Shown here piece after piece: positions 1-12,290 of a DNA stretch of 64,000 nt (positions within the stretch are counted from its first letter, which is position 1; the number at the start of each line of letters is the position of its first letter). The stretch covers positions 201,001 through 265,000 of the forward strand of contig JAODUO010000069.1 in assembly GCA_025642075.2 (NCBI GenBank), read 5' to 3'. A program made the translations under genes and the position numbers. The notes beneath the pieces were generated by a model. It searched no databases and was not told the DNA's origin. It saw nothing but the letters and a program-made list of their open reading frames with translations. The stretch comes from Ridgeia piscesae (lineage: Eukaryota; Annelida; Polychaeta; Sabellida; Siboglinidae).

Positions 1-1465
1 TTTATAAAATAAAAGTATGATGTTTGCTTCTTTCCATTCTAACGGAACTACTCCCTCCTGTAATAACAAATCGAACACTGTTGCAAGCGGTTTGCTAATT
101 TGTTCTACAATTTCCAATATTACAATAGTAATTTGGGAGGAATCCAGGTTATTTATTATCCTTTATATCCCTTATTTTCTTAGCTACCATTTTTGGGGTT
201 ACAATTAGTTCTCCTAAATAGTCTGACTCCCTCCCTTCGAACTTAATCTCTGGTACTAGCAACGCACTAATAACGTCCCTGGTAAACACAGAACTAAAGT
301 ACTCATTTAGATTTTCTGCCATTAAGAACCCCCTGTTATTATGTTTCCATCACTACCTTCTAGAGGACCGACCTTATCCTGAACCTTCTGTTTACTTCGA
401 ACACAGGCATAAAAACTCTTGCTGTCGTGTCTTATATTAAAAGCAAATATTTGTTCATAGCTTCTCTTTGAATTTCTAATTTCAGCTGTAGCTTGGTTAA
501 GTGCTTCTTTATAAATGACATAGTATTCTTCACTGCCAGTATGTATATAAGTCTACCACATCATTTGCTTGTACTTGATTTTTCTAATGGCTTCTTTCGA
601 TAAGTGTTTCTTTTTTTACCGTTTCCCGTTTTTCCAAGGGGACAAATTTGTCGACGTTGCAATCAAGTTCACTCTTTAAGATATTCCAGCATTCTGTTGC
701 TGTCTTATTCTCCCGTGTGTGATTCCAATCTGAATTCCAATGTGAATTATTTCCTGTTCCGTATTTTTCGATTCCGTTCTCCTTTTAATTTGATGATAAC
801 ATATATCTGGTTGTGATCACTACACGCCAGTGGCTCACAAATTTTGACATTATCAACACATTCCTTCTGTGAGCTGAAAACTGTGTTGAGTAAGGAAACT
901 ATCTTGTACTGAATGTAAACACGTTTGATCCTCACTCCCAGTACTCTGTAGACATTTCCACTGTATATGCCCATGGTTAAAATCCCCCCATAATTATACA
1001 GTCCCGTTTACTCACTTCCTTTATAGCGTTTTGTTCTTTCTCACTTTCGCCTATGCTTATGTTTGGAATTCGATAAACTAACCCAAAAGTTAATGTTGAG
1101 TTTCCTGTAACTATGCTAAACCAGACAGCGTCTTCACATTCAGCTTCTTTTTGTAATTTTATTTCATACGCCTATATGGATGGATTCTGGATGGATTCTT
1201 TACTGTATAAAATAACGCCTTCTTCCTATTCTATCTTTCATGAACGTTACGCATCATTCCTAATTCGGCATCTGATATATCGGTGGTTATACCTATTATG
1301 TGAAGGTCAATATCTTCCACCATAATGTTTAGTTAATTTCTTTTGTTTACTATGCTCCTTGCATTTAAACAAATACATTGATAACAACATTTTGTAGAGT
1401 TTTCCAAATTGTTCTTTGCTGATTTCTTTTTACTGTCCTTATCTGTGCTTCCAGTATTTGGCATC
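1..1465 (-). mobile_element. Degenerate CR1/Jockey-like non-LTR retrotransposon (endonuclease to start of RT)
   Basis: Read on the minus strand, the segment from about 1,465 down to 1,230 gives an endonuclease N-terminus with LNARSIVNKRN followed by DIDLHIIGIT. Around 970-750 comes the endonuclease C-terminal part with CSDHNQI, and from about 330 to 1 the RT-proximal stretch with AENLNEYFSSVF and GVVPLEWKEAN. These are the usual landmarks of CR1/Jockey-type ORF2. Frameshifts and stops occur throughout (for example near 1,000 and 165), so it is dead. The RT core would lie to the left of the window. No ORF here should be called a host gene. Confidence 0.75.
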
Positions 1466-2187
1466 TCTGTGAATCCCCTTTGCGAATCTAGTTTAAATAC
1501 TTGCAACTAGACGTGTGTACAACAATATGATTACATATTTGTGTTCACAGCAAAGTTTTAACAGCTGTTTATGTATTGATATAATATAATGTATCGGTTC
1601 ACATAGGTAAGATAAGGTGCGGGGCTTCATTGCGGTGTCTGGACATGTATAATTTTAAACTATCATGCTGTTGCAAAAAATCGAACGCCAACATTTTTCG
1701 AGCACCAAATGTAGGCATGATACAGCACATTCGGCAAATATGAGCTGACACACGAGAACTAAAGAGCGAATTAGCCTATATTTGTAATACACATTATAAA
1801 CATAAATAAATATATAACATGTTTAAACTATTTAAGTACAAATAACAATACCAACGGTTTGTCGCCAAATTAATAGTACTTATTTTTGCAGTTGTCTATG
1901 TATCTACTTGCCGTATTTGTGCAAATCTCTCTAAGTTTGCACGTATTTTATGTGCAAGCAACAGGTGCAGTAAAGTATATCGAATAGCAATGGTTCTGCC
2001 ACAATTTCCAGTGTGATGGATGACACTACTAAAATGAATAAACGTATTGCGCGACGGGAAATTCTTAAGAAGTGACAAGGAGTTGTTACGACATACATTC
2101 CAAGACAAACACACTCATATGCTGAAGGATTACATTTTAGGTATGGACATATAATCAGAATATCTACATGAGAAAATACATACTCAC
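1466..2187. other. Intronic or intergenic stretch, nothing recognised
   Basis: AT-rich sequence between the decayed LINE and M1 EGF_B. Longer open frames here are readthrough of the EGF exon into flanking intron. I see no domain, splice-bounded exon or repeat structure. Confidence 0.4.
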
Positions 2188-2292
2188 TCTCACAATTGCT
2201 TCCAATATAATTATCTTTGCAGGTGCACGTGTAACCATTTGCAATTCCTTTGCAAACCCCGCCATGTATACAAGGATTTGATCTGCAGTGGA
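2188..2292 (-). CDS. M1 EGF_B exon (EGF-like domain)
   Basis: A 105-nt exon, phase 1 to phase 1: acceptor ...tatacag at its upstream (high) side and donor GTGAGT after position 2188. It encodes a complete six-cysteine EGF-like repeat: HCRSNPC, GGVC, YTCTC, then GSNC. It is the most divergent of the four EGF_B copies (the others share HACKTRPCKNGATC) and is two codons shorter. It is the last recognisable exon of the array in the direction of transcription. Its flanking intron is only weakly alignable to the other modules, suggesting the older edge of the array. Confidence 0.8.
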
Positions 2293-2843
2293 CTGTATAA
2301 GAAAACACAAGTACTGAAATAATGTTCCGCGAGAGGAAGAGAGAGAAAGTCAATGCAACAATACGTGAAAAATAGCCTTTGATACTGCATAGTGTGCCAC
2401 GAATGGCTAGAGACAGTTTCAAACACGTCGAAGTATGCAAAAATAGTATATCTGTTAGAAGGTCGCTACGGTGAGTTGACTGTATTTTCTGTGATTAGGC
2501 TATTGTGGATTAAGCTTAGGCAGTCCATTTAGGTTTATTGTGAGTACAATTGTCGCTTGTATTGTTGTACATATGGCTCTCTATATTTGACATTGTTTCT
2601 ATTATGCATAGTCTCATGTCGAATGAATAGATGTTTCTTGGTTGTATATTTGGCTTATACATACTGTCTGACATTGCATAATTTGTCAAGAGTTTGCTGA
2701 AGGATCGTCATTAAAAGGGACGATGTCTTGTTGGATCGACCTCTCATGTATTGATCACTCGATACGTCAATAGTCTCCAAATACACGTCTAATCTGTTTT
2801 CATGATATATTACCTGCTGCGCAAATGTTCAACTCAACCATAC

Positions 2844-3047
2844 CTGTTCCAAAAATGAATATTTCACAAAAATTGAGAATCATTTGTTTCCCATTTCTTT
2901 TGATCGTCAACGACGTCCCTGTAGCATTAGATTCGCATGAGAATGATCTGATCTCTCCCGTTGACATGTCATTGCTGGACAACCCACATCTCTTATAGGT
3001 TCCCTCATGTGGACCAACGGAGATACTGAAATTGCGCAACCAGTTAC
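2844..3047 (-). CDS. M1 F1b exon: C-terminal half of F-type lectin domain 1
   Basis: A 204-nt exon, phase 1-1, acceptor ...gcaacag, donor GTATGG. It starts NWLRNFSISVG, corresponding to the family's L-x-x-(A)-x-I-x-V-G strand, and ends FCEIFIFG, matching the family's closing L-C-E-V-E-V-x-G strand. It contains the domain cysteines in KRCG and SFSCES and pairs with F1a just upstream to give one domain of about 142 residues, the normal FTP length. Confidence 0.87.
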
Positions 3048-3211
3048 CTGTTGCACAGGTAATACAATAATTAACATAAAAAATAATCAAATGCCAATAC
3101 GTAAGGAACAATCCAAATAAAATTACACTTAATTTACAAACGTGGTTCAAAGAATGTCAGTTTACCTATGTTAATGAATACGGACTAAAAGAAGCAGGCT
3201 AATAAAATACA

Positions 3212-3448
<237 letters not shown>

Positions 3449-3616
3449 ATGTATAAGTTATATCATTTTTGTTATGTGTTCAATATGATACTCAACGTAA
3501 ATATAAACCCCTTTTATTTAACGCCTCAGGGTTTCATGAATTACTTTTACATGTGTACATAGTAAGGTCAGCAAGAAAACAAATATGTTGGTATATTACA
3601 CCGTTTAAAAACTTAC

Positions 3617-3838
3617 CGCAACAATCAGCACGATTTACAATTGTAACTTCCCTCACAAAGACATTATAATTGAAAGAGACTTTCCACCAAGGATAATCTT
3701 CATAGATATACGAGCGAATGCAGCTCCTGTGTCCCATATCGCCGTCTACATTTCCATCTATGGCAAACTCGGGTTTGGTAAGCGGATCAACAGAAGACTG
3801 TGTGGCAGTTCCGTAAAGTGCTATGTTACTCCAAAGTT
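3617..3838 (-). CDS. M1 F1a exon: N-terminal half of F-type lectin domain 1
   Basis: A 222-nt exon, phase 1-1, acceptor ...atgtag, donor GTAAGT. It encodes the FTP opening WSNIALYGTATQSS, the FAIDGN loop, SCIR, PWWKVSF and NRADCC, where the vicinal cysteine pair is typical of F-type lectins. The family's fucose-binding His after the SC cysteine is absent, the first Arg of RxD is kept, and the second Arg falls at the wrong spacing, so classical fucose binding is doubtful. Confidence 0.88.
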
Positions 3839-3922
3839 CTACATAAAAAGTACACCAATGAGAGACCGGGAATAACATACTTATAAAATCAGGACATACA
3901 TACGGTTTTGTGTTTGTATCTG

Positions 3923-4082
3923 TGTATGTGAATGTATGCATGTATGTATGTATGTATGCATGTATGTATGTATGTATGTATGTATGTATGTATGTATGTA
4001 TGTATGTATGTGTGTATGTATGTATGTATGTACGTATGTATGTATGTATGCATGTATGTACGTATGTATGTATGTATGTATC

Positions 4083-4146
<64 letters not shown>

Positions 4147-4175
4147 CGTGCGATTGTGTGTGTGTGTTCGTGTGA
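3923..4175. repeat. Compound microsatellite (ATGT)n-(TA)n-(TG)n
   Basis: Tetranucleotide ATGT repeats with point changes, then TA repeats from about 4,087 to 4,131, then TG repeats. The same intron position in M3 is occupied by a pure GT tract. Confidence 0.95.
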
Positions 4176-4264
4176 ATAAGCTGAGGTCTATGCAAACAAA
4201 TCTTTATTCGTATAATATTGTGATTGTGAAATGAGTTGTCGGTTGTATTCCTATCCATTCCGAT

Positions 4265-5549
4265 TTGCAATTTCTATACAATACGCAGTTTCATATGGTG
4301 GCTAAACAAGTTGGAATATGTTGGATAAAACACTGCTGCAGGGGATCTGGAAAGATCCCAGAGGGGTGGAGAACGGGACTGAATTTCGCAATACGAAAAA
4401 CATTAAGAAAATACACAGACACTACTTCGCTAAATCATATGTTGAAAATGCTGGAAATAAGCTTATATGGAAAGAAAAACAGCAGTAGTGGAAGGGGAAA
4501 TCGGTGAAGTACAGCACCGATTTAGAAAAGGAAGAGGAACAACTAATGGGATGTTTGCCATGAAACTGAAGAAACAGAAAGGACAGGAAGATATGACAAC
4601 TGAATTCATAGACCTTGAGAACGGCTATTGTTCCATACCGAGAGAAATTGCGATGGCGTCATTGACGTGGGTGGGGGTCCGAAAAGCGGAGGTCAGGCAG
4701 GTAGAAGGGACATATGAAGGCACAAAGAGCAGGTTGTTTTGTCGATCGGGATTGTCAGGAGAGTTTGAAGTAAATGTTGGTATGACACATGGGCGCGACC
4801 TGAGCCCATTGTTGTTTATCGCCGTGGTGGATGTGATAAGTAGTAAGATTGGTATGAAAAATATACTCCGGAAACTACGGTAAGCAGACGATCGGAAAGT
4901 AGTAGCAAAGGGGAAGTAGTTCTCGAAGAACTACTAATGGAGTGGATAGGTATGATCAGCAGACACTGACTGAGACGAAGTTGCGAAAAGTATGTGGATG
5001 GGGCAGAGAAGGAAAGAGCTGGACGTACACCTGGAGGGTAAGAAGCAAAAGCACACACAGTTTTGTATAATAGGTGGGACGGTTTGTGGGGATGACAATT
5101 CGCACACCGAAATGTGCAAAATGATTACAGCCTCGGCAAATGCTTAGGGGCTAGTAGATAGGTGAATATCACGAAAACTTAAAGGAAAGATGCTCACCTC
5201 GTGTGTTACTTCGGCATACATGTATGGTTTACAGACGATGGCATTAACACAGACAAAACAAGTGAAGGTGCAGATATGCAAAAATAACTGGTTCATACGT
5301 GAACTGATAGGAGAAGAATGGACTAAATGTGAGTGGAGTTGGAGTGAAGGAACGTTTCAAGAAGGTACTTGTGAACACCAGATACAAATCGACCAGTCAT
5401 CAGGACAAAATGGAAGATGAAAAACTGGCAAAGAGCGTAGATGCCCCAAAAAAGCAAGGGAATAGAAGACCAAACGTGTGGTGGGGCGACTGCGGTAACG
5501 TGGTAACAAAGACCTGGAAACACTGGGAAAGAATGGAGAACAACATTAA
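4265..5549 (+). mobile_element. Ancient non-LTR RT remnant, M1 copy
   Basis: Translated on the + strand with several frame breaks, it gives recognisable reverse-transcriptase and C-terminal landmarks: KIPEGWRTG, FRKGRGTTNGMFAMK, FIDLENGY, GLSGEFEVNVGMTHG with LSPLLF, then MGQRRKELDVHLEGK, GGTVCGDDNS and, near the end, KTWKHWERMENN. The YADD box region is mutated to a stop plus ADD. The same remnant sits between F1 and F2 in all four modules, so it inserted before module duplication. Clade not assigned. Confidence 0.75.
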
Positions 5550-6581
5550 CCCATTAGACCCCAGCCGGTTAAATTGACTAGTGCTCCTGTTCCCCAAGCT
5601 GCAGCCACTGATTTCACCAGTTTGGGGTGCTTGCAGATTTTAAGCTGTATCTTCAAAACTACTGATTTTCTATAATTGCAAGTTGTGTTTATTTTAATGT
5701 TCATTTAATTATCTTTAAATTGGTGTAACTTTGGTGTATGTTGGTAAAACATATGTTGTTATATATAGGTGACAAACATAGAACATTACTATTCTGGACA
5801 ACAATACAGTAGAATATATCATGTTTTATTCACATAAAATGTATTATATTGTTCTATTTACACATTCTCTGCCTTGTTTAGATATGGTATTATGTAAATC
5901 AGTTCATTTTGTCTGGATATGGACAGGAAACACAGCTTTGCAAGACTTCTATCTTGGTTGTCATCATCCTATATGCGACTTCTGTGTCATGCCAATGTGT
6001 ATGTTGACATTGTGATCACTGGTATTTTGACACCTGAAACAACGAAATGTCAACCATTAGGAAAATTGGCAATGTTACCTAATGATTTGTTATAATAAAA
6101 CACCTAATTTTCATTTATAAACACATAATCAACAGTTTCGGTGCTGCAAACCCGACTACTGGTCACCCAACCTGGACAACGAAACATAAACAAAGCTCCG
6201 ATCATTCATTTTATCGCTCATTCAGTTGTATTTCGTACGTAATGTAAACTTACCTTCAGTTCAATGCCAGAAGTGTCCAATCCAACGATATATAAGCACA
6301 AACTTAATCAGTAGTAAACAGATACGATGTCCAAGGCGCCGCCATTTTTGAAGGTCCACAGATGATGAACTTCAATCACGAAAAACTCCAAAAATTTCAA
6401 TGCAAACCCATGTCAAAATTACCCAGGATTCATAGCTGAGATATCAAAGAATCAGTGGGAATTAGTCTCTTAAGTATCCGCAAGATGGGGCCACCGTTAG
6501 AGGCTTTATCTCCGCCGGACGCTTTCGGGCGCTCTGGGGAGGAGACACCCGGGCGCTTTTGGACGCGTGGGGTCTAATGGG
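5550..6581. mobile_element. piggyBac-like non-autonomous element, TTAA target
   Basis: 1,032-bp insertion with identical 14-bp terminal inverted repeats CCCATTAGACCCCA, flanked on both sides by TTAA (5546-5549 and 6582-6585). The 5'-CCC ends and the TTAA duplication are diagnostic of the piggyBac superfamily. The other modules read straight across the homologous point (near 24,330, 31,838 and 51,762), giving an empty-site control. No transposase domain is visible inside. Confidence 0.88.
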
Positions 6582-6800
6582 TTAACGTATAAATGGAATT
6601 GGTGACTGTTGACAGAGAAAATAGCGAGAAAAAAGTTAGGAATGAGAAGAGGAAGAACAAACGACGTAAATAGAAAAAGATCAGCAACCATGCTCATAAC
6701 GACAGGGATATCAAGGGGAGAACAAAAACAACAACGCAGTAAAATGAAAGTTGTTGATTGAGGTTACTTTTAGGCTGATTAAAATTACTACATGCCATAC
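6582..6800 (+). mobile_element. Tail of the M1 non-LTR remnant
   Basis: Continuation of the RT remnant after the piggyBac insertion; the same text follows the remnant in the other three modules up to the F2b donor. No coding content recognised. Confidence 0.5.
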
Positions 6801-6989
6801 CTTTTCCAAAAACCATTACTTCACAAGGTGCCAGAAATGATCTGCCTTTGATTGTGATCTTCAAAGTAGAACCTATGGCTTTAGCATCACAGGTGAATGA
6901 GCCTGTCTCACCAGAGTCCAAGTCATTATAGGACGAACCACACGTCCAATATTGACCAACAGTAATGTTGAAATTCCGCAGGTAATCCC
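6801..6989 (-). CDS. M1 F2b exon: C-terminal half of F-type lectin domain 2
   Basis: A 189-nt exon, phase 1-1, acceptor ...catcag, donor GTATGG. It encodes YLRNFNITVGQYWTCG, SFTCDA and the closing strand PCEVMVFG. It is four codons shorter than M2 and M4 F2b in the loop after VG; M3 has the same length, one of several signs that M1 and M3 are sisters. Confidence 0.86.
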
Positions 6990-7205
6990 CTGATGAAAAG
7001 GGAATATAATGAATGTGACATAGTCAACAAGTACAGAAGCATGAACATGCGAAACTGTATACCGTACCAAAACTTGTAGAAATGCTAAATAAATTTATAT
7101 TGTATTAAAATAATTAAAAACATCGATTCGTAGCTAAATCAGTTACAGGAAGGATTCTATACAATTAATCAAATGGTTATTACTCTTTACGCGTATACAT
7201 ATACA

Positions 7206-7744
<539 letters not shown>

Positions 7745-7889
7745 AATTACCGAAACGTTTCTACACTGGTTGACAGATAATTGTTCGATGGCAAGACAGC
7801 TCAACGGTAAACCATCGAGAATCGAAACAAAAGTGATTTTTCAGAAAATCTCTTAATCGTTAGAAAAAAATACCATAGCAACTACTTAC

Positions 7890-8099
7890 CACGCCAATCA
7901 TGGCGATTTTGTATTATAACCATGCGCACAGAAATTACTTTCTTGAAATACACAATCCACCAAGGACTATTGCCTAGACCGGTTATAATGCAGTTTGCAT
8001 GTTTTGTACCACCTGTCTTTCCATCTATGGCTTTATGAGCATTGGCGTAACTTGACGATTGTCTAGCAACACCTCGACGAGCGTAGTTTATTCCCAGGG
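7890..8099 (-). CDS. M1 F2a exon: N-terminal half of F-type lectin domain 2
   Basis: A 210-nt exon, phase 1-1, acceptor ...tttgcag, donor GTAAGT. It encodes LGINYARRGVARQSS, AIDGKTGG, a Cys before the loop, SPWWIVYF and QNRHDWRG. The FTP vicinal cysteines (usually DCC) are replaced by DWR, and no His stands at the fucose-binding position. Otherwise the domain is complete. Confidence 0.87.
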
Positions 8100-8242
8100 C
8101 TGCAAACACACATCATAATAGGCATGCATATGTGTTTGAATATAATATGTCACGTCATTACACATGTAAGTCTTTATGTATGCAGACATATTATGTATTA
8201 TACAAATGTGTGGTATGTTTGTGACGGGTGTACAGCACTCAC

Positions 8243-8347
8243 TGCTCTTAAAGAAAAACCTTTTACTGCCAATAGCCTCTCCAACTATGCTTGACAGTAC
8301 ACATATTTTACATGACGAATACATCTGTCTGCCCTCGTCTAAATGGT
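8243..8347 (-). CDS. M1 exon X: candidate 105-nt phase 1-1 exon of unknown type
   Basis: Open for 34 codons between an acceptor ...tgttttag and a strong donor GTGAGT. Contains the motif SSCKIC and a basic/aromatic tail (SKRFFFKS). Same length and same borders in all four modules; open in three. Located between EGF_A and F2a, it would join them in frame. I recognise no family. It could be a pseudo-exon preserved only because the region was duplicated. Confidence 0.35.
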
Positions 8348-8916
8348 CTAAAACAATTACATCGAAAACAAATGGCTAGCATTTTTCATTCATTCTCATA
8401 TATGTACGGCTTTTCAACAACAAACACCTTTGACATTCCCGTGAGAGAGTTGTTCAAGTGTCTGCCAGTCGAATTGAAACGGTGCCCCGCGAGTAGGCAA
8501 GAAGACTGATTGCAACAACAGTAATCAATAACTGCTTCTAGACTGATCAAGCCAGCTTACACTGGTATCAAGCAGAACATTGTTATGTCATGCATGAAAC
8601 GCGGCCAAGTGATCATAGAATCATTGGTGGCTCATGGCACGACAACACAAGTGTTTCACTATCTCAACGACAGTTTTCATCGTCCCTTGGAAGTCGTAAA
8701 ACAATTATTTTGCATATGAATGAAGGAATGAATGAATTCTATTCAACAACACTGTGCACACGTGCACAGTACATGCACAGTGTGGTGTGCTGCTGCTGCT
8801 GCTGCTGCTGCTGAAAGGACACAGCTGAAGTTATAGACTTCAGCTAGGTGGCGTTGCACGTTAGTGACCCGCACTTATGGAGGGCTCTGCATCATCTTAG
8901 TCTAATCAGAGTTATT
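8348..8916. other. Intron stretch between exon X and the Harbinger element
   Basis: Alignable in M2, M3 and partly M4. Holds a short CTG run (8791-8814) and no recognisable gene. Confidence 0.45.
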
Positions 8917-10382
8917 TTAAAGTGGTGATACACGTACGATAGACTCGTACGAGTGACTCGGATGAAACCATCCGATTCATACGTGTATCGCAAAATCGGA
9001 TGTAAAATCGTACGTGTATCATGCATATCCCAGTCACTCGTAAGAGTGACTCGTAGTCGAGTTGCCACCCTATTATGTACTGTAGGAAACCTGGAAATGG
9101 TTGGTCGTTTAAGTTTTTTTGCTGAATCATATAGATTATATGTCCCTGAACTAAAATCCGTGGGATGGCAATGCGCCAACCTTGGGCAACTCGTGGGAAC
9201 TACGAAAATCCAAGATGGCTGCCGTGATCGTGGTAAACTACAAAATGTGTTCATCTTTATACTACACTATGTTCGGAACATAATTTGTGTATGTACTCAC
9301 ATGCTTTGGCGTATTGGTATACGGTTTTGACCATGGCGTCTTTTGTGAGCTTTTGATTTTGCCAGTCTGTTTTTCGTAAGAAACATGTTCTAGTTCCGTA
9401 ACCGTGTGTTTGCTTTTTTCCTTAACGTAATAGGTGTGACTGATTTAGTACATAGATGTCACTTGAAATTAATATGAATACTAACTTCTGGACACGGTCA
9501 TTGGAAGGATATTTAATGCACAGTCAGTGCAGATAGGATACACGTTTATTTGACCGTGACGTCTTTTATGATATTTTTGAATCTTCCAATCTTTTTTATA
9601 AGAACGTATTTTTTGTGGTTCCGAAACAGTCTGTTTGCATACATTTAGCATAATAAGTGTTACTGAATCAGCACAAGATATGTATAGAATAAATATGAAA
9701 TAACTCTGATTAGATCCTCATACAAGTGATTGTGTATGCCCTTTTGTTTTCAGAAAAAAAGCCTACAATGATGCATGGACGAGATTATTTTCCAACTAAT
9801 GGATATCTTGCATGAACCGAAGGAATGATATTGGTGTGAACAGTTATTTGTGTGCTGACGCTCATTTGAAATGTATGTTGATGAGATGATATCACATAAA
9901 TAAAATAATACAACATCGTTTCTGAAGCTGGGACCTTTGTCTACTACTTCAGTATACCTAGTGTTCCTTTTGTCTATAGTAGTATGATATTGTTCAAGCC
10001 AGAATTGGGATTTCAAAGTTATTCCTCTTAGTTAAGCAGGTGCTCATTATATTTAGATTCCTTATAGTTATGGTTAAATCCACTGTGTCTAACTGTATGG
10101 TCCAAATTGTTTGGTATTGTGTTCATAGATGCAAGAAAATATAATTTCACGGACAAAACATGCTCAGGGTAACACAGCTTCCTTCCATGGGTTGTTATAC
10201 ATACAAAGGAAATGTTTTCCTTATATTACGGGCTACCGACCATAATGTTTTATCTGACATTTCATATATTTAGTTAATGTTTTAACACATTATGACTAAA
10301 TGATTTATGCACTGTAATTATATATGTGTTATTTATTATTAACTGAATTCATGACTTCATAAACAGCCCGACTCTACTTAGG

Positions 10383-10502
10383 TATTTGTTCTTCAGTGCA
10401 AGATAGATTGCTGAACATGTATACGGGATTATCTTCTCTATGGTAGTACGACCAATTCTGTACTGATACTCAAAATATTGGTAACTGTTACCAGTAGGAC
10501 AT
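10383..10502 (-). pseudogene. Harbinger transposase second exon fragment, copy 1
   Basis: Encodes TGNSYQYFEYQYRIGRTTI followed by ETC/YTC-SAIYLALK-like residues, corresponding to the conserved helix-turn segment that follows RFLATG in HARBI1-type proteins. An intron of about 1.4 kb separates it from the N-terminal exon. The catalytic DDE region was not found downstream. Confidence 0.68.
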
Positions 10503-11924
10503 ATATCATGAAATAATAACTTGCACTTGTAAAACAATGTGTGTGAACTAACATTATTAGTCACAAGTATTGCAGTGGTTATATTTTATCTGGGTTGGAG
10601 GAATCCAGAGTGGACTAAGTGTTCAGTGCATTTTGTGATATGTATTTACATACGTTCAAAATTAGGTTCATATAGGCACTATTTCGGGATGCGTCAGTTT
10701 CCGGAACAGATGTTTGTGTGGCTGATTGGTTTTCAAATATATATGTGCCCTGGATTCCTATTGCCAAAATGTATGATAAATTATCATTCCTCCGTAGAGT
10801 TTGTAGTAAATGAATCACAGCATCACTTAATTATACATTTTCAGCATCAAATCCCTATCACTATCCGCTTAGTTGTTTTTCTCAGAATTAGGATTCTAGT
10901 AAAGCAAAGTCAGGTAGGTTCGATATTTATTATAATCATAATGTGGCTAGAATGTCAATGGCAGTTCAGGTAGCCAAACTTGTGTAAACCAGCTTACAAT
11001 GTTATTGTTGTGTGCATGACATATTCAAATTGTAAACAAAACCATCAGTATGTACTGTTGATTATTGTAATGCAAATTGCAACTTATATAACAAACATAT
11101 TGATAATAATGATCTACCTTAGCTAATCATGGAACAGGCAACCTCGTTTTCGATTAAGCCAAGATGACCACAAGCAGTATACACACACTATACACAGCAT
11201 GCTTGCATGTACATGTAACAGCTATAGCATGCAAGACACGACAAGGCAATGGAAAGCTTTTATTTATCAAACAAATGTATACACAGAATACCACCAGTGT
11301 ACAATAGTGAACATTTCTTTATTGAAATGTAGCCTGGTAATTAGTATATTCTTATCTACAAATAATGGTCTGTTGTGTGACAAACTGCCCCATGTCCAGG
11401 TTGCTTGTTTGTAGGTTTGGTTGTTAATAAGTGGGGGTTTACTTTTATGAATAATAAATAATGCATTTACGAAAAATGACTGGTAGAGGCCTGGTGGTTT
11501 ATGTGATATTTCATATAATATTTTAAGTGGTTAAACATACTAAATCAAGCATTTCACGTTAATCACAATTAATGTCTACACAACCTACATGAAACAACAT
11601 TTGTTCTAATCGCATTTCGTTTTCACTGCATTTCATTTCTGTATACCATACCTTGGAAGGCAATCTATGACAACAAAACTGTGACTACGCTAAGCATGAA
11701 GATTAGCAACGTGCACCAATATTCGCGTGGCCACCAGGTCCAGGCTATTTGTAAATAAATAGACACGCCTTACCTGCGCAATCTTCAGGTGGTTGCTGCT
11801 CTCTGGAGATTGCACAGGTCCAGCTAATGCGTACAAAATAAACGGTAATGGTTGCAGCCAAGCCCAACAGTGATACTAATGCAATCAAATAATTGATACG
11901 TCAACATGACGTTCACGGATCACA

Positions 11925-12290
11925 TAATTATGTAATATACTTGTCGCTAAAAAGCGAAGAGTTACAGCAAGGCGCTCAGCAGTTGGTATTGCGTCGCGCA
12001 TGGCTGTGTCTTTGTGGACGATTAACGGCGAACGAAATAGTGTCTAGAATATATTGAAATTGTTGAGCGTCCATCGGGACAAAGTTTGCAAATGCTCTGG
12101 GGTCCTTCACTCTAATTTCCTTCATCAGAGCATGAAATGCGCCGAACTGCTGGCGCCGCGCAATCCATATCTTTTTCGTTTCTTTAGTTTTTCTTTCTTT
12201 TCTTCGTCATCAATTTGTTGCAGTTCAGGCAATGCACTGAGCAAAATTGCATGTTCTTCTTCACTGCTGCTGCTGTAACTGTCAGCCATT
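11925..12290 (-). pseudogene. Harbinger transposase N-terminal exon (decayed), copy 1
   Basis: Minus-strand reading starts MADSYSSSSEEEHAIL, then after a frameshift gives QQFGAFHALMKEI, DPRAFANFVPMDAQQF and ERLAVTLRFLAT, matching the N-terminal region of HARBI1-type (DDE_4) transposases. A 5-bp or larger deletion near KKRKR and a frame change before ERLAVTLRF break it relative to copy 2. Confidence 0.72.

Noticed and set aside
1931..2440. 169-codon minus-strand frame as a gene
   Set aside because: Only the EGF_B exon (2,188-2,292) inside it is supported; the rest is intron readthrough past clear splice sites.
8791..8814. CTG repeat as a coding poly-amino-acid tract
   Set aside because: Short, intronic by position, and reduced in the homologous M2 sequence.
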